The notes: generated by a model not told the origin, from the letters alone. DNA of 64,000 bases from Achromobacter kerstersii (GCF_902859595.1 NZ_CADIJQ010000002.1:1-64000); one strand, 5' to 3'. Shown: positions 34,269 to 46,528, numbered from the stretch's first letter. A program made the numbers and translations.

Positions 34269-34895
34269 ATGATGACCAGGCTCGAAACCCTGAAAAACAA
34301 TTTGCAGACCACCCTCGGCGCGGATATCGCGCTGACCGAGGCGTTGGGCGAGCTGACGCTCGAAGTGCCCGCGCAGCAGTGGTTCTCCGTCTGCAACAAG
34401 CTGCGCACCGAAGCCGGTCTGCGCTTTGAAACCTGTATCGACCTCTGTGGCGTCGACTACCTGACCTGGGGCAACGGCACGCGTCAACTGCCCGAAGAGT
34501 CCAACGTCAAGGTGCACCGCGCGCGCTTCGCCGTCGTGATCCACCTGCTGTCGATCGAGAACAACTGGCGCCTGCGTGTCCGCACCTGGGCCGCCGACGA
34601 CGAATTCCCGATCGTCGCGTCGCTGATGGAATGTTGGCCGGCTGTGGGCTGGTTCGAGCGCGAAGCGTTCGACCTGTACGGCATCGTCTTTGAAGGCCAC
34701 CCCGACCTGCGCCGCATCCTGACCGACTACGGTTTCATCGGCCATCCGTTCCGCAAGGACTTCCCGCTGTCGGGCACCGTCGAAATGCGTTACGACCCCG
34801 AACAACGGCGCGTCATTTACCAGCCGGTCACGATCGATCCGCGCGAGATCACTCCGCGCGTGGTCCGCGAAGACTCCTACGGCTTGGGGCGTTAA
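34269..34895 (+). CDS. nuoC: NADH-quinone oxidoreductase subunit C
   Basis: A 208-residue 30-kDa-type subunit of the peripheral arm. The family signature is seen as [22 protein letters not shown] followed by [12 protein letters not shown]. It is separate from nuoD, unlike the fused NuoCD of E. coli. Two adjacent ATG codons (34269 and 34272) could start it. nuoD begins 3 bp after its stop. Confidence 0.97.
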   Translation: MMTRLETLKNNLQTTLGADIALTEALGELTLEVPAQQWFSVCNKLRTEAGLRFETCIDLCGVDYLTWGNGTRQLPEESNVKVHRARFAVVIHLLSIENNWRLRVRTWAADDEFPIVASLMECWPAVGWFEREAFDLYGIVFEGHPDLRRILTDYGFIGHPFRKDFPLSGTVEMRYDPEQRRVIYQPVTIDPREITPRVVREDSYGLGR

Positions 34896-34898
34896 ATC

Positions 34899-36155
34899 AT
34901 GGCAGAAATCAAGAACTACACGCTTAACTTCGGTCCTCAGCATCCGGCCGCGCACGGTGTGTTGCGCCTGGTGCTGGAGCTGGACGGCGAAGTCATCCAA
35001 CGCGCCGACCCGCACATCGGCCTGTTGCACCGCGCCACCGAAAAGCTGGCCGAGCACAAGACCTACATCCAGGCGCTGCCCTACATGGACCGCCTGGACT
35101 ACGTGTCCATGATGTGCAACGAGCACGCCTACGTCATGGCCATCGAAAAGCTGCTGGGCGTTGAAGCCCCGCTGCGCGCTCAGTACATCCGCGTGATGTT
35201 CGACGAGATCACGCGCTTGCTGAACCACCTGATGTCGCTGGGTTCGCACGCACTCGACGTGGGCGCCATGGCGGTATTCCTGTACGCCTTCCGTGAACGC
35301 GAAGACCTGATGGACTGCTACGAAGCGGTCTCGGGCGCGCGCATGCACGCGGCCTACTACCGTCCGGGCGGCGTCTACCGTGACCTGCCGGACACGATGC
35401 CGCAGTACGGCGACACCAGCAAGTACCGTGGCGACAAAGAAATGCGCATCATGAACGACGCGCGTTCGGGCTCGCTGCTGGATTTCATCGAAGACTTCAC
35501 CAACCGCTTCCCGGCCTGCGTCGACGAGTACGAAACGCTGCTCACCGACAACCGCATCTGGAAGCAGCGTCTGGTGGGCATCGGCGTGGTTGATCCTGAC
35601 CGCGCCAAGGCGCTGGGTTTCACCGGCCCGATGCTGCGTGGCTCGGGCGTGGCCTGGGACTTGCGCAAGACGCAGCCCTACGAAGTCTACGACCTGCTCG
35701 ATTTCGACATCCCCGTGGGTGTCAACGGCGACTGCTACGACCGCTACCTGGTCCGCATCGCCGAAATGCGTGAAAGTAATCGCATCATCCGCCAGTGCGT
35801 GGAATGGCTGCGCAACAACCCGGGTCCGGTCATGATCGAGAATCACAAGATCGCCCCGCCCAAGCGCACCGCCATGAAGACCAACATGGAAGAGCTGATT
35901 CATCACTTCAAGCTCTTCACCGAAGGTTTCCACGTGCCCCCGGGCGAGGCGTATGCCTCGGTGGAGCACCCCAAGGGCGAGTTCGGCATCTATCTGGTGT
36001 CGGACGGCGCCAACAAGCCTTACCGCCTGAAGATTCGGGCCCCCGGCTTTGTCCACCTGCAATCGCTGGATGAAATGTCGCGCGGTCACATGATCGCCGA
36101 CGCCGTCACCATCATTGGTACGCAGGACATCGTTTTCGGCGAGATCGATCGCTGA
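34899..36155 (+). CDS. nuoD: NADH-quinone oxidoreductase subunit D
   Basis: A 418-residue 49-kDa-type subunit that forms the quinone pocket with NuoB. It opens with [23 protein letters not shown], which holds the quinone-site His, and ends with the conserved DIVFGEIDR. It is descended from the NiFe-hydrogenase large subunit but lacks the metal cysteines. nuoE follows after 47 bp. Confidence 0.98.
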   Translation: MAEIKNYTLNFGPQHPAAHGVLRLVLELDGEVIQRADPHIGLLHRATEKLAEHKTYIQALPYMDRLDYVSMMCNEHAYVMAIEKLLGVEAPLRAQYIRVMFDEITRLLNHLMSLGSHALDVGAMAVFLYAFREREDLMDCYEAVSGARMHAAYYRPGGVYRDLPDTMPQYGDTSKYRGDKEMRIMNDARSGSLLDFIEDFTNRFPACVDEYETLLTDNRIWKQRLVGIGVVDPDRAKALGFTGPMLRGSGVAWDLRKTQPYEVYDLLDFDIPVGVNGDCYDRYLVRIAEMRESNRIIRQCVEWLRNNPGPVMIENHKIAPPKRTAMKTNMEELIHHFKLFTEGFHVPPGEAYASVEHPKGEFGIYLVSDGANKPYRLKIRAPGFVHLQSLDEMSRGHMIADAVTIIGTQDIVFGEIDR

Positions 36156-36202
36156 TCCGCCCAGACAGTCACGAGCACGCCCGCATAACCCGGATTCAAA
36201 CT

Positions 36203-36697
36203 ATGCTGCTTTCCGAACAGGCCTACCAGAAAATCGACCGAGAACTCGCGAAGTTCCCGGCCGACCAGCGGCAGTCCGCCATCATGGCCTCGCTTGCCAT
36301 CGCGCAAGAAGAGAAGGGCTGGTTGGCTACCGAAACCATTGAAGATGTGGCCAATTACATTGGCGTCCCGCCCATTGCGGTGCAGGAAGTCGCCACGTTC
36401 TACAACATGTTCGACGTCAAGCCCGTCGGCAAGAACAAAATCGCCGTCTGCACGAACTTGCCCTGTGCCTTGCGCGATGGCGATCGTGCCGGCGAATACC
36501 TCAAGCGCAAGCTGGGTGTCGACTATCGTCAAACCACCGCCGACGGCCAGTTCACGCTGGTGGAAGGCGAATGCATGGGCGCTTGCGGCGATTCCCCCGT
36601 GCTGATCGTGAACAACAAGCATATGTGCGTGCGCATGACCGACGAGAAGCTGGACGCGCTGGTCGCGGCCCTCAAGGTGCAAGGAGAGTCGGCATGA
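36203..36697 (+). CDS. nuoE: NADH-quinone oxidoreductase subunit E
   Basis: A 164-residue 24-kDa-type subunit with the [2Fe-2S] cluster N1a in a thioredoxin-like fold. The ligands are Cys83 and Cys88 (CTNLPC) and Cys124 and Cys128 (GECMGAC). It overlaps nuoF as ATGA. Confidence 0.97.
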   Translation: MLLSEQAYQKIDRELAKFPADQRQSAIMASLAIAQEEKGWLATETIEDVANYIGVPPIAVQEVATFYNMFDVKPVGKNKIAVCTNLPCALRDGDRAGEYLKRKLGVDYRQTTADGQFTLVEGECMGACGDSPVLIVNNKHMCVRMTDEKLDALVAALKVQGESA

Positions 36698-38061
36698 ACG
36701 CGCCCGACCTGTACAAGCAGTTCGCGCAGGGGCTCGACCCCAATCCGCTGAACGACGTGTCCAATTCGATGTGCCTGCACGGCCGCCACATCACGCCGCA
36801 GATCATGGCTGATGTCGACGGCGCCAACTGGCGCCTCGAAGAGTACGTCAAGCGCGGCGGCTACGAAGCCCTGAAGAAGATCCTGACCACCGGCATGAAG
36901 CCGGAAGACGTGATCGCCGAAGTCAAGGCGTCGGGTCTGCGCGGCCGTGGCGGCGCGGGCTTCCCGACCGGCCTGAAGTGGAGCTTCATGCCGCGCGCGT
37001 TCCCGGGCCAGAAGTACCTGGTCTGCAACTCGGACGAAGGCGAGCCCGGCACGTTCAAAGACCGCGACATCCTGCGCTTCAATCCGCACATCGTGATTGA
37101 AGGCATGGCGATCGCGGCCTACGCCATGGGCATCAGCGTCGGCTACAACTACATCCACGGCGAAATCTTCGAAGTGTATGAACGCTTCGAAGAAGCGTTG
37201 GAAGAAGCGCGCGCCGCCGGCTTCCTGGGCGACAAGATCCTGGGTTCGGACTACAGCTTCCAGCTGCACGCGTTCCACGGCTACGGCGCCTACATCTGTG
37301 GCGAAGAAACTGCGCTGCTGGAATCGCTGGAAGGCAAGAAGGGCCAACCGCGCTTCAAGCCGCCGTTCCCCGCCAGCTTTGGCCTGTACGGCAAGCCCAC
37401 CACGATCAACAACACGGAAACGTTCGCGGCCGTGCCGTGGATCATCCGCAACGGCGGCCAGGCTTACCTGGAAGTCGGCAAGCCGAACAACGGCGGCACC
37501 AAGCTGTTCTCGATCACCGGCGACGTCGAACGCCCCGGCAACTACGAGATTCCGCTGGGCACCCCGTTCTCGACCCTGCTGGAACTGGCGGGCGGCATGC
37601 GCGGCGGCAAGAAACTGAAGGCCGTGATCCCTGGCGGGTCCAGCGCTCCGGTGCTGCCGGCCGACATCATCATGGAATGCACGATGGACTATGACTCCAT
37701 CGCCAAGGCCGGCTCGATGCTCGGTTCTGGCGCTGTGATCGTCATGGACGAAACGCGCTGCATGGTGAAGTCGCTCTTGCGCCTGTCGTACTTCTATTTC
37801 GAGGAAAGCTGCGGCCAGTGCACGCCGTGCCGCGAAGGCACCGGCTGGCTCTACCGCATGGTGCATCGCATTGAAAACGGTCACGGCCGTCCGGAAGATC
37901 TGGACTTGCTGGACAACGTGGCAGGCAACATCATGGGCCGCACCATTTGCGCCCTGGGTGACGCCGCCGCCATGCCCGTCCGTGGCTTCCTCAAGCATTT
38001 TCGCGACGAATTCGCGCACCACATCGAGCATAAGTCTTGTGTGGTCCCGCAATATCTGTAG
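36694..38061 (+). CDS. nuoF: NADH-quinone oxidoreductase subunit F
   Basis: A 455-residue 51-kDa-type subunit that oxidises NADH with FMN and passes electrons to cluster N3. [13 protein letters not shown] and [20 protein letters not shown] form the FMN/NADH site, and [12 protein letters not shown] carries three of the cluster cysteines. The start at 36694 is fixed by the overlap with nuoE; a longer in-frame extension into nuoE is spurious. Confidence 0.97.
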   Translation: MNAPDLYKQFAQGLDPNPLNDVSNSMCLHGRHITPQIMADVDGANWRLEEYVKRGGYEALKKILTTGMKPEDVIAEVKASGLRGRGGAGFPTGLKWSFMPRAFPGQKYLVCNSDEGEPGTFKDRDILRFNPHIVIEGMAIAAYAMGISVGYNYIHGEIFEVYERFEEALEEARAAGFLGDKILGSDYSFQLHAFHGYGAYICGEETALLESLEGKKGQPRFKPPFPASFGLYGKPTTINNTETFAAVPWIIRNGGQAYLEVGKPNNGGTKLFSITGDVERPGNYEIPLGTPFSTLLELAGGMRGGKKLKAVIPGGSSAPVLPADIIMECTMDYDSIAKAGSMLGSGAVIVMDETRCMVKSLLRLSYFYFEESCGQCTPCREGTGWLYRMVHRIENGHGRPEDLDLLDNVAGNIMGRTICALGDAAAMPVRGFLKHFRDEFAHHIEHKSCVVPQYL

Positions 38062-38076
38062 GTCTCAGGAACAGCA

Positions 38077-40404
38077 ATGGTTGAACTAACCGTCGACGGC
38101 AATCAGGTCGAAGTGCCCGAAGGCAGCATGGTCATGCATGCCGCTCAGAAAGTCGGGCTTTACGTGCCGCATTTCTGCTACCACAAGAAACTGTCCATCG
38201 CGGCCAACTGCCGGATGTGCCTGGTTGAAGTGGAAAAAGCGCCCAAGGCGCTGCCCGCCTGCGCCACGCCCGTGACCAACGGCATGGTCGTCCACACCTG
38301 CTCTGAGAAGGCTCGCGCCGCTCAGAAGTCGGTGATGGAATTCTTGCTCATCAATCACCCCCTCGACTGCCCGATCTGCGATCAGGGCGGCGAATGCCAG
38401 CTGCAGGATCTGGCCGTGGGTTACGGTGGCTCTTCCTCGCGTTACCAAGAGGAAAAGCGCGTCGTCTTCCACAAGGATCTGGGCCCGCTGGTTTCCGCCG
38501 AGGAAATGAGCCGCTGCATCCACTGCACCCGCTGCGTGCGCTTCGGCCAGGAAATTGCCGGCGTCATGGAGCTCGGCATGCTGGGCCGTGGCGAACACTC
38601 CGAGATCACGACGTTTGTCGGCCGCTCGATCGAGTCCGAACTGTCGGGCAACATGATCGACATCTGTCCGGTGGGCGCGCTGACCTCCAAGCCCTTCCGC
38701 TACAGCGCCCGCACCTGGGAATTGGCCCGCCGCCGTTCGGTCAGCCCGCACGACAGCCTGGGCGCCAACCTGGTGGTCCAGGTCAAGGGCGACCGCGTCA
38801 TGCGCGTGGTGCCTTTCGAAGACGAAGCCGTCAACGAATGCTGGATCAGCGACCGCGACCGCTTCTCGTACGAAGGCCTGAACAGCGACGACCGCCTGAC
38901 CGCCCCGATGATCAAGGGCACCGACGGCAAGTGGCAGGAAGCCTCGTGGGCTGACGCGCTGCAAGCCGTGGCCCAAGGCCTGTCGCGCGTTCGCGACAGC
39001 TTCGGCGCTGGCCAGATCGGCGCGCTGGCGTCGGAATACGCCACCACCGAAGAATATGCGCTGCTGGGCCGCCTGGTCCGTGCGCTGGGTTCCGAGAACA
39101 TCGACTTCCGCCTGCGCCAGACCGACCCGGCTTTCGATGCCGCGTTGACCGGTGCGCCGTGGCTGGGTATGCCCATCGCTGAACTCGACAATCTGGACCG
39201 CGTCCTGGTCGTCGGCTCGTTCCTGCGCAAGGATCACCCGCTGATGGCGCAACGTCTGCGTCAAGCCGCCAAGCGCGGCACGCAGATCCTGATGGTCGAC
39301 AGCGCCGCTGACGATCCTCTGATGCCCATCGCCGCCCGCATCACCGTGGCGCCGTCTGAGCTGCCGCGCGCGCTGGCCGAAGTGGCCGTCGCCCTGGCGC
39401 AAGCCAAGGAACAGGCCGTGCCGGCCGAATTCGCCTCGGTCACCCCGGGTGAAAACGCCAAGATCATCGCCGCCAGCCTGGCTTCCGGCGCCAACACCGC
39501 CGTGTTGCTGGGTAACCTGGCCGTGGCCAGCGCCCAAGCCTCGACGCTGGCCGCCAACGGCCGCGCCGTGGCGAACCTGGCCGGTGGCAAGTTCGGCTTC
39601 CTGACTTCCGGCGGCAACACCGTCGGCGGTTATCTGGCTGGCGCCGTTCCGGGCAAGGGCGGCAAGACCGCCGCGGCCATGCTGGCCGAGCCGCTGAAGG
39701 CCTACATCGTGCTGCACGCCGAGCCGCTGCTGGATGCCGACAACGGCCAGCAAGCCATCGCCGCGCTGCGTGGCGCGCAATTCGCCGTCGCCCTGACGCC
39801 TTACCGTTCGGCCGCCGCCGAATGGGCCGACGTCATGCTGCCGGTGTCGCCGTTCACTGAAACCTCGGGCACCTTCGTCAACGCGCAAGGCCTGGCCCAG
39901 AGCTTCAAGGGTACGGTCACGCCGTTGGGTCAGACGCGTCCGGGCTGGAAGGTCCTGCGCGTGCTGGGCAACGTCCTGCATTTGGCCGGCTTTGACGATG
40001 AAACGTCGGAATCCGTCCGCGACGCCGCGCTGGCGGGTGGCATCGAAGGCCGCCTGTCCAACGACGTCAAGGCGCCGTTGGGTCTGGGTCAAGCCGCAAC
40101 GGGCCTGGAACGCGTGGCTGACGTGCCGATCTACCGCACCGACGCCATGGTCCGCCGTTCCGAGCCGCTGCAAGCCTCCCCGGCCTCGAAGAAGCCCGCC
40201 GCCGCCATGAACGGCCGTACGCTCACCAGCCTTGGCCTGACGGCCGGCGTCAAGGTGCGCGTGACGGGTGCTGAAGGCGCCGTCGAGCTCGAAACCGTGC
40301 AGGATGATGCCGTGGCCGATCGCGCCGTGCGCATTTCCGCAGCCTTTGAAAACACCGCAGCCCTGGGTGGCGCATTCGGTCAACTCAGCGTGGAGCGTGC
40401 CTGA
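38077..40404 (+). CDS. nuoG: NADH-quinone oxidoreductase subunit G
   Basis: A 775-residue 75-kDa-type subunit. The N-terminal ferredoxin part holds a [2Fe-2S] site ([15 protein letters not shown]), an atypical His-ligated site region ([15 protein letters not shown]) and a [4Fe-4S] site ([10 protein letters not shown], later ICPVGAL). The long C-terminal part is the inactive molybdopterin-oxidoreductase-like domain. Its stop overlaps the nuoH start (TGATG). Confidence 0.97.
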   Translation: MVELTVDGNQVEVPEGSMVMHAAQKVGLYVPHFCYHKKLSIAANCRMCLVEVEKAPKALPACATPVTNGMVVHTCSEKARAAQKSVMEFLLINHPLDCPICDQGGECQLQDLAVGYGGSSSRYQEEKRVVFHKDLGPLVSAEEMSRCIHCTRCVRFGQEIAGVMELGMLGRGEHSEITTFVGRSIESELSGNMIDICPVGALTSKPFRYSARTWELARRRSVSPHDSLGANLVVQVKGDRVMRVVPFEDEAVNECWISDRDRFSYEGLNSDDRLTAPMIKGTDGKWQEASWADALQAVAQGLSRVRDSFGAGQIGALASEYATTEEYALLGRLVRALGSENIDFRLRQTDPAFDAALTGAPWLGMPIAELDNLDRVLVVGSFLRKDHPLMAQRLRQAAKRGTQILMVDSAADDPLMPIAARITVAPSELPRALAEVAVALAQAKEQAVPAEFASVTPGENAKIIAASLASGANTAVLLGNLAVASAQASTLAANGRAVANLAGGKFGFLTSGGNTVGGYLAGAVPGKGGKTAAAMLAEPLKAYIVLHAEPLLDADNGQQAIAALRGAQFAVALTPYRSAAAEWADVMLPVSPFTETSGTFVNAQGLAQSFKGTVTPLGQTRPGWKVLRVLGNVLHLAGFDDETSESVRDAALAGGIEGRLSNDVKAPLGLGQAATGLERVADVPIYRTDAMVRRSEPLQASPASKKPAAAMNGRTLTSLGLTAGVKVRVTGAEGAVELETVQDDAVADRAVRISAAFENTAALGGAFGQLSVERA

Positions 40405-41477
40405 TGGAATGGCTTAATGTTCTTGAGAGCCACGGGCAGGCATTGCTGGGCCCGACGGTCTGGATGGTCCTCTGGACCCTCATCAAGATTGTGATCATCG
40501 CCGTGCCGATCATTCTGTGCGTTGCGTACCTGACGTACTGGGAACGCAAGATGATTGGCGCCATGCACGTGCGCGTGGGTCCGAACCGTGTCGGTTTCAA
40601 GGGGCTGTTGCAGCCGTTTGCCGACGTGTTCAAGCTGCTGACGAAGGAAGTCATCGTTCCCAGCGAAGCCAACAAGGTGCTGTTCGTCGTGGCCCCCGTG
40701 GTCACGCTGATGCCCGCGCTGGCCGCCTGGGCCGTGGTTCCCTTCGGTCCTGATGTCGTGCTGGCCAACGTCAACGCCGGCCTGCTGTACATCATGGCCA
40801 TCACGTCGATCGGCGTGTATGGCGTGATCGTGGCGGGCTGGGCGTCGAACTCCAAGTACGCGTTCCTGGGCGCGCTGCGCGCTTCGGCACAGATGCTGTC
40901 CTACGAACTGGCCATCGGCTTCGTGCTCGTCACGGTGCTGCTGGTGTCGGGCAGCCTGAACATGTCCGAGATCGTCAACGTCCAGAACCGCGGCTGGTTT
41001 GCCGACAAGGGCCTGACGTTCATGTCCTGGAACTGGCTGCCGCTGTTGCCGCTGTTCGTGATCTACGTCGTGGCGATCGTGGCGGAAACCAACCGCCACC
41101 CGTTCGACGTCGTCGAAGGCGAATCGGAAATCGTGGCCGGCCACATGGTCGAGTACTCGGGTATGGCTTTCGCCCTGTTCTTCCTGGGTGAATACGCCAA
41201 CATGATCTTGCTGTCCTGCATGGCGTCGATCATGTTCCTGGGCGGCTGGGCTTCCCCGATCGACATCGCGCCGCTGACCTGGATTCCGGGTTGGATCTGG
41301 CTCGGTCTGAAGACGTTCGTTGTGGTCTCGTTGTTTGTGTGGTTCCGCGCATCGTTCCCGCGCTACCGCTATGACCAGATCATGCGTTTGGGTTGGAAAA
41401 TCTTCATCCCGCTGACCGGCGTTTGGCTGGTCGTGGTGGCGATCTGGATGCAGACGCCCTGGAACATTTGGCGCTAA
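40404..41477 (+). CDS. nuoH: NADH-quinone oxidoreductase subunit H
   Basis: A 357-residue membrane subunit that joins the peripheral arm to the proton-pumping arm and lines the quinone tunnel. Typical segments are [23 protein letters not shown] and [20 protein letters not shown]. nuoI follows after 21 bp. Confidence 0.97.
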   Translation: MEWLNVLESHGQALLGPTVWMVLWTLIKIVIIAVPIILCVAYLTYWERKMIGAMHVRVGPNRVGFKGLLQPFADVFKLLTKEVIVPSEANKVLFVVAPVVTLMPALAAWAVVPFGPDVVLANVNAGLLYIMAITSIGVYGVIVAGWASNSKYAFLGALRASAQMLSYELAIGFVLVTVLLVSGSLNMSEIVNVQNRGWFADKGLTFMSWNWLPLLPLFVIYVVAIVAETNRHPFDVVEGESEIVAGHMVEYSGMAFALFFLGEYANMILLSCMASIMFLGGWASPIDIAPLTWIPGWIWLGLKTFVVVSLFVWFRASFPRYRYDQIMRLGWKIFIPLTGVWLVVVAIWMQTPWNIWR

Positions 41478-41498
41478 GCCGCCAGGCAGAGGCAGGAT

Positions 41499-41987
41499 AT
41501 GGAAGCGATCAAAGATTTCTTCGGCAGCCTGATGCTGACCGAGTTGCTCAAGGGCATGCGCCTGACGGGCAAGTACTTTTTCAAGCGCAAGGTTACCTTG
41601 CGCTATCCGCAGGAAAAGACGCCCACGTCGGCGCGATTCCGTGGCCTGCACGCATTGCGCCGCTACCCCAACGGGGAAGAGCGCTGCATCGCGTGCAAGC
41701 TGTGTGAAGCCGTGTGCCCGGCCTTGGCGATCACCATCGAATCGGACCAGCGTGAGGACGGCACCCGCCGCACCACGCGTTACGACATCGATCTGACCAA
41801 GTGCATTTTCTGCGGCTTCTGTGAGGAAAGCTGCCCCGTGGACTCGATCGTGGAAACCCATATCCACGAATACCACGGTGAAAAGCGCGGCGACCTGTAT
41901 TTCACCAAAGACATGCTGCTCGCCGTGGGCGACCGCTACGAAGCCGACATCGCCCGCCGCCGGGCCGACGACGCTCCTTACCGTTGA
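41499..41987 (+). CDS. nuoI: NADH-quinone oxidoreductase subunit I
   Basis: A 162-residue ferredoxin-like subunit with two [4Fe-4S] clusters (N6a, N6b), seen as [12 protein letters not shown] and [12 protein letters not shown]. It relays electrons towards NuoB. nuoJ follows after 17 bp. Confidence 0.98.
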   Translation: MEAIKDFFGSLMLTELLKGMRLTGKYFFKRKVTLRYPQEKTPTSARFRGLHALRRYPNGEERCIACKLCEAVCPALAITIESDQREDGTRRTTRYDIDLTKCIFCGFCEESCPVDSIVETHIHEYHGEKRGDLYFTKDMLLAVGDRYEADIARRRADDAPYR

Positions 41988-42004
41988 AGCCCAGGGTCTG
42001 ATCC

Positions 42005-42661
42005 ATGACTTTTACCACTGTCCTTTTCTACATACTGGCCGCCGTGCTGGTGATCGCGGCGTTCCGCGTGATCACCGCGCGCAGTCCGGTCACCGCTGTT
42101 CTGCACTTGATCCTGGCATTCTCCAACGCAGCCATGCTGTGGATGCTGCTCGGCGCTGAGTTCCTGGCGTTGCTGCTGGTGCTGGTGTACGTGGGCGCCG
42201 TGATGGTGCTCTTCCTTTTCGTCGTGATGATGCTGGACATCCGCATGGACACCATGCGCCAGGGCATGAAGACCTACCTGCCGCTCGGCCTGGTGATCGG
42301 TCTGGTGCTGGTGCTGGAAATGTCGTTCGTGCTGGGTTCCACCTGGTACGGCTCGGGTCCGCAAGCCCCGGTTGCTGGCGACTACAACAACGCCCGCGCA
42401 CTCGGCGAAGTCATGTACACGCAGTACGTCTACGCCATTGAAGTGGGCGCTGCGCTGCTGCTGGTGGGCATGGTCGCCGCGATTGCGCTGACGCTGCGCC
42501 GCCGCCGCGACGTGAAGTACAACGACCCGGTTGCCGCCGTTCGCGTCCGTTCGAAGGACCGCTTCCGCATGGTGAACATGCCCGCCCAGAGCGAGCGCGC
42601 CCAAGCCAAGCGTGACGCTTCGTCCGGCGCCGCCGCCGCGCCCCAAGGAGAAAAACAATGA
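42005..42661 (+). CDS. nuoJ: NADH-quinone oxidoreductase subunit J
   Basis: A 218-residue five-helix membrane subunit. The conserved third helix contains [21 protein letters not shown]. The basic C-terminal tail after the last helix is longer than in many homologues. It overlaps nuoK as ATGA. Confidence 0.96.
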   Translation: MTFTTVLFYILAAVLVIAAFRVITARSPVTAVLHLILAFSNAAMLWMLLGAEFLALLLVLVYVGAVMVLFLFVVMMLDIRMDTMRQGMKTYLPLGLVIGLVLVLEMSFVLGSTWYGSGPQAPVAGDYNNARALGEVMYTQYVYAIEVGAALLLVGMVAAIALTLRRRRDVKYNDPVAAVRVRSKDRFRMVNMPAQSERAQAKRDASSGAAAAPQGEKQ

Positions 42662-42966
42662 CGCTGACGCTGGCTCACTATCTGATCCTGGGAGCGATCC
42701 TGTTCGCCATCGGGATCTTCGGCATCTTCCTGAACCGCCGCAACCTGATCATTCTCTTGATGTCCATCGAGCTCGTGCTCCTGGCCGTCAACATGAACTT
42801 CGTGGCGTTCTCCAGCTGGTTCGGCGATACCGCCGGCCAGGTGTTCGTGTTCTTCATCCTGACCGTGGCCGCCGCTGAAGCGGCGATCGGCCTGGCCATC
42901 CTGGTGCTGCTGTTCCGCAACCTGAACACGATCAACGTTGACGAACTCGATCGCCTGAAGGGCTGA
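42658..42966 (+). CDS. nuoK: NADH-quinone oxidoreductase subunit K
   Basis: A 102-residue three-helix membrane subunit related to MrpC. Conserved carboxylates involved in proton transfer lie in [17 protein letters not shown] and [14 protein letters not shown]. nuoL follows after 17 bp. Confidence 0.97.
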   Translation: MTLTLAHYLILGAILFAIGIFGIFLNRRNLIILLMSIELVLLAVNMNFVAFSSWFGDTAGQVFVFFILTVAAAEAAIGLAILVLLFRNLNTINVDELDRLKG

Positions 42967-42983
42967 CGGGGTATTGGAAGAAA

Positions 42984-45020
42984 ATGTCTAGCTCACCCAA
43001 TCTCTACTTGCTCATCGCGCTGGCACCGCTGGCCGGAGCAATTCTCGCGGGCCTTTTCGGCACCGGGTTCCTGGGCCGTCCTATCGGCCGCCGCGCGTCC
43101 CACGTCATCACGATCCTGGGCGTGCTCATCTCCGCCATCGGTTCGGTGGTGGTGCTGGGCGACGTGCTGAACGGCCTGCGCTTTGACGGCGCGGTCTACA
43201 CCTGGAGCCTCATCGGCCAGACCAAGCTGGAAATCGGCTTCCTGATCGATCCGCTGTCGGCCATGATGATGGTCGTGGTGACGTCCGTGTCGCTGATGGT
43301 GCACATCTACACCATCGGCTACATGGCGGATGACCCCGGCTACCAGCGGTTCTTCTCGTACATCTCGCTGTTCACGTTCTCCATGCTGATGCTGGTGATG
43401 TCGAACAACATGGTGCAGCTGTTCTTCGGCTGGGAAGCGGTGGGTCTGGTGTCGTACCTGCTGATCGGTTTCTGGTACACCCGCCCGACGGCGATCTTCG
43501 CCAACATGAAGGCATTCCTGATCAACCGCGTCGGTGACTTCGGCTTCGTGCTGGGTATCGGCCTGTTGTTCGCGTACGCCGGCACGATGCACTACGGCGA
43601 AGTCTTCGCCCAAGCCGACAAGCTGGCCGCGATGACCCTGCCGGGCTCTGACTGGATGCTGCTGACGGTGGCGTGTATCTGCCTGTTCATCGGCGCCATG
43701 GGCAAATCGGCCCAGGTTCCGCTGCACGCCTGGCTGCCTGACTCGATGGAAGGCCCGACCCCGATCTCTGCGCTGATCCACGCCGCCACCATGGTGACGG
43801 CCGGTATCTTCATGGTTGCCCGCTTCTCGCCGCTGTTCGAACTGTCGGACGTGGCGCTGTCGTTCATCATCGTGATCGGTGCCATCGGCGCGCTGTTCCT
43901 GGGCATCCTGGGCATCATCCAGACGGACATCAAGCGCGTTGTCGCGTACTCCACGCTGTCGCAGCTGGGCTACATGACCGTCGCGCTGGGCGCTTCCGCC
44001 TACTCGGTGGCCATTTTCCACCTGATGACCCACGCGTTCTTCAAGGCGCTGCTGTTCCTGGGCGCGGGTTCGGTCATCATCGGCATGCACCACGACCAGG
44101 ACATCCGCAACATGGGCGGCCTGCGCAAGTACATGCCCATCACCTGGATCACCTTCCTGTTGGGCACGCTGGCGCTGGTTGGCACGCCGTTCTTCTCGGG
44201 TTTCTACTCGAAGGAAAACATCATCGAAGCCGCCGGCCACGCTAACGTCTGGGGCGCAAGCTTCGCGTACTACGCCGTGCTGATCGGTGTGTTCGTGACG
44301 TCGCTGTACTCGTTCCGCGTGTACTTCCTGGTCTTCCACGGCAAGGAACGCTTTGACACCAGCGACCATGGTCACGACGATCATGCCCATGACGACCACG
44401 GTCACGGTCACGATGATCACGGCCACGGCCATCATGGCGGCAAGCCGCATGAGTCGCCCTGGGTGGTGACGCTGCCGCTGATCCTGCTGGCGATTCCGTC
44501 GGTGCTGGTTGGCGCCTGGGCGGTTGACCCGATGCTGTTCGGCAAGTTCTTCAACGGCGTGATCACGGTGCTGCCGCAGCATCCGGCCATGCACGAGCTG
44601 CAAGAAGAGTGGCACGGCTGGGTCGCCTATGGCCTGCATGCCTTCCAGACCCTGCCGTTCTGGCTGGTTGTGGCGGGTTTCGTCATCGCCTGGTACTGCT
44701 ACCTGATCAATCCCAAGGTTCCGGCCGCGATCAAGTCCAGCCTGTCTGGCGTGAACAAGGTGCTTGAGAACAAGTACTACGTGGATTGGGTCAACGAGCA
44801 GATCATCGCTCGCGGCCTGCGCGCCCTGGGCCGTGGCCTGTGGAATACCGGCGACCGCGGCATCATCGATGGCCTGCTGGTCAACGGTAGCGCCCGCGTG
44901 GTGGGCTGGGTGGCTGCGGTCAGCCGCCACCTGCAGTCCGGCTTCATCTATCACTACGCGTTCGCGATGATCATCGGCATCATGGCGCTGGTGACTTTCT
45001 TTGTGCTGATTCCCCAATGA
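42984..45020 (+). CDS. nuoL: NADH-quinone oxidoreductase subunit L, with His-rich insertion
   Basis: A 678-residue antiporter-like proton-pumping subunit at the far end of the membrane arm. The core motif is seen in FFGWEAVGLVSYLLIGFWY and HAWLPDSMEGPTPISALIHAATMVTAG. Residues 461-489, between two late membrane helices, hold twelve histidines mixed with Asp and Gly, a stretch likely to bind metal ions. It overlaps nuoM as ATGA. Confidence 0.97.
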   Translation: MSSSPNLYLLIALAPLAGAILAGLFGTGFLGRPIGRRASHVITILGVLISAIGSVVVLGDVLNGLRFDGAVYTWSLIGQTKLEIGFLIDPLSAMMMVVVTSVSLMVHIYTIGYMADDPGYQRFFSYISLFTFSMLMLVMSNNMVQLFFGWEAVGLVSYLLIGFWYTRPTAIFANMKAFLINRVGDFGFVLGIGLLFAYAGTMHYGEVFAQADKLAAMTLPGSDWMLLTVACICLFIGAMGKSAQVPLHAWLPDSMEGPTPISALIHAATMVTAGIFMVARFSPLFELSDVALSFIIVIGAIGALFLGILGIIQTDIKRVVAYSTLSQLGYMTVALGASAYSVAIFHLMTHAFFKALLFLGAGSVIIGMHHDQDIRNMGGLRKYMPITWITFLLGTLALVGTPFFSGFYSKENIIEAAGHANVWGASFAYYAVLIGVFVTSLYSFRVYFLVFHGKERFDTSDHGHDDHAHDDHGHGHDDHGHGHHGGKPHESPWVVTLPLILLAIPSVLVGAWAVDPMLFGKFFNGVITVLPQHPAMHELQEEWHGWVAYGLHAFQTLPFWLVVAGFVIAWYCYLINPKVPAAIKSSLSGVNKVLENKYYVDWVNEQIIARGLRALGRGLWNTGDRGIIDGLLVNGSARVVGWVAAVSRHLQSGFIYHYAFAMIIGIMALVTFFVLIPQ

Positions 45021-46519
45021 TGGCAAGCGAGATGGCATCCAACACTTTCCCCTGGCTCACGCTTGCGATCTTTGTCCCGATCGTATTCGGCCTGCTGGTG
45101 CTGGCGGTGGGCCGTGACGATCGTCGCGGCCTGACGCGCGGCCTGTCGCTCGTCGGCGCCGTCGCCGGTTTCCTCGTCACGATTCCGCTGTACACCGGTT
45201 TTGACAACACCACGGCCGCCATGCAGTTCGTGGAGAAGACTTCCTGGATTGAAGCCTTCAACGTCAATTACCACCTGGGCATCGACGGCATTTCGCTGTG
45301 GTTCGTCCTCCTGACCGCGTTCATCACCATCATCGTGGTGCTGGCCGGCTGGGAAGTCATCACCAGCCGCGTGGCGCAATACATGGCCGCCTTCCTGATC
45401 CTGTCGGGTCTGATGGTGGGCGTGTTCGCCGCGCTGGACGGCATGCTGTTCTACGTGTTCTTCGAAGCCACGCTGATCCCGATGTACATCATCATCGGGG
45501 CGTGGGGCGGCGATAACCGTATCTACGCGGCATTCAAGTTCTTCCTGTACACGCTGATGGGTTCCTTGTTGACCCTGGTCGCGTTCATCTACCTGTGGCA
45601 CGCATCGGGTGGTTCGTTCGACATCCTGACCTGGCACAAGGTCAAGCTGGGCCAGACCGAGCAGATCCTGATCTTCGTGGCGCTGCTGGCGGCTTTTGCG
45701 GTGAAGGTGCCGATGTGGCCGGTTCACACGTGGTTGCCGGACGTTCACGTTGAAGCGCCCACGGGCGGCTCCATCGTGCTGGCTGCGATCATGCTGAAGC
45801 TGGGCGCCTATGGTTTCCTGCGCTTCTCGCTGCCGATCACGCCGGACGCTTCGCACAGCCTGGCTGGCCTGATGATCACGCTGTCGCTCATCGCGGTGAT
45901 CTACATCGGCCTGGTGGCGATCATCCAGGAAGACATGAAGAAGCTGGTGGCTTATTCGTCTGTGGCCCACATGGGTTTCGTGACGCTGGGCTTCTTCATC
46001 TTCAACACGGCCGGCGTCGAAGGCGCCATCGTGCAGATGATCTCCCACGGCTTCGTGTCGGGCGCCATGTTCATGTGTATCGGCGTGCTCTATGACCGCA
46101 TGCACTCGCGCCGCATCGCCGATTACGGTGGTGTGGTCAACGTGATGCCGCGCTTTGCGACCTTCTTCATCCTGTTCTCGATGGCCAACAGCGGCCTGCC
46201 GGCCACCAGCGGTTTCGTCGGCGAGTTCATGGTGATCATGGGCGCCGTCGAGCACAACTTCTGGATCGGCCTGTTGGCGGCTACCGCCCTGATCCTGGGT
46301 GCTTCGTATTCGCTGTGGATGGTCAAGCGTGTGGTCCTGGGCGACATCGCCAATGACCACGTCCGCGAGCTGACCGATATCAACCGCCGCGAATTTGTGA
46401 TTCTTGGCGTGATGGCGATCGCCGTGTTGTACATGGGGATCTATCCCAAGCCCTTCACCGACGTGATGCACGTGTCGGTAGAGGCCCTGCTGCAACACGT
46501 TGCCGTCTCGAAACTGTAA
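45017..46519 (+). CDS. nuoM: NADH-quinone oxidoreductase subunit M
   Basis: A 500-residue antiporter-like proton-pumping subunit. Conserved segments include FFEATLIPMYIIIGAWGG (with the key Glu) and VHTWLPDVHVEAPTGGSIVL. ATG codons at 45017 and 45020 are both possible. nuoN follows after 9 bp. Confidence 0.97.
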   Translation: MMASEMASNTFPWLTLAIFVPIVFGLLVLAVGRDDRRGLTRGLSLVGAVAGFLVTIPLYTGFDNTTAAMQFVEKTSWIEAFNVNYHLGIDGISLWFVLLTAFITIIVVLAGWEVITSRVAQYMAAFLILSGLMVGVFAALDGMLFYVFFEATLIPMYIIIGAWGGDNRIYAAFKFFLYTLMGSLLTLVAFIYLWHASGGSFDILTWHKVKLGQTEQILIFVALLAAFAVKVPMWPVHTWLPDVHVEAPTGGSIVLAAIMLKLGAYGFLRFSLPITPDASHSLAGLMITLSLIAVIYIGLVAIIQEDMKKLVAYSSVAHMGFVTLGFFIFNTAGVEGAIVQMISHGFVSGAMFMCIGVLYDRMHSRRIADYGGVVNVMPRFATFFILFSMANSGLPATSGFVGEFMVIMGAVEHNFWIGLLAATALILGASYSLWMVKRVVLGDIANDHVRELTDINRREFVILGVMAIAVLYMGIYPKPFTDVMHVSVEALLQHVAVSKL

Positions 46520-46528
46520 GACAAGACA

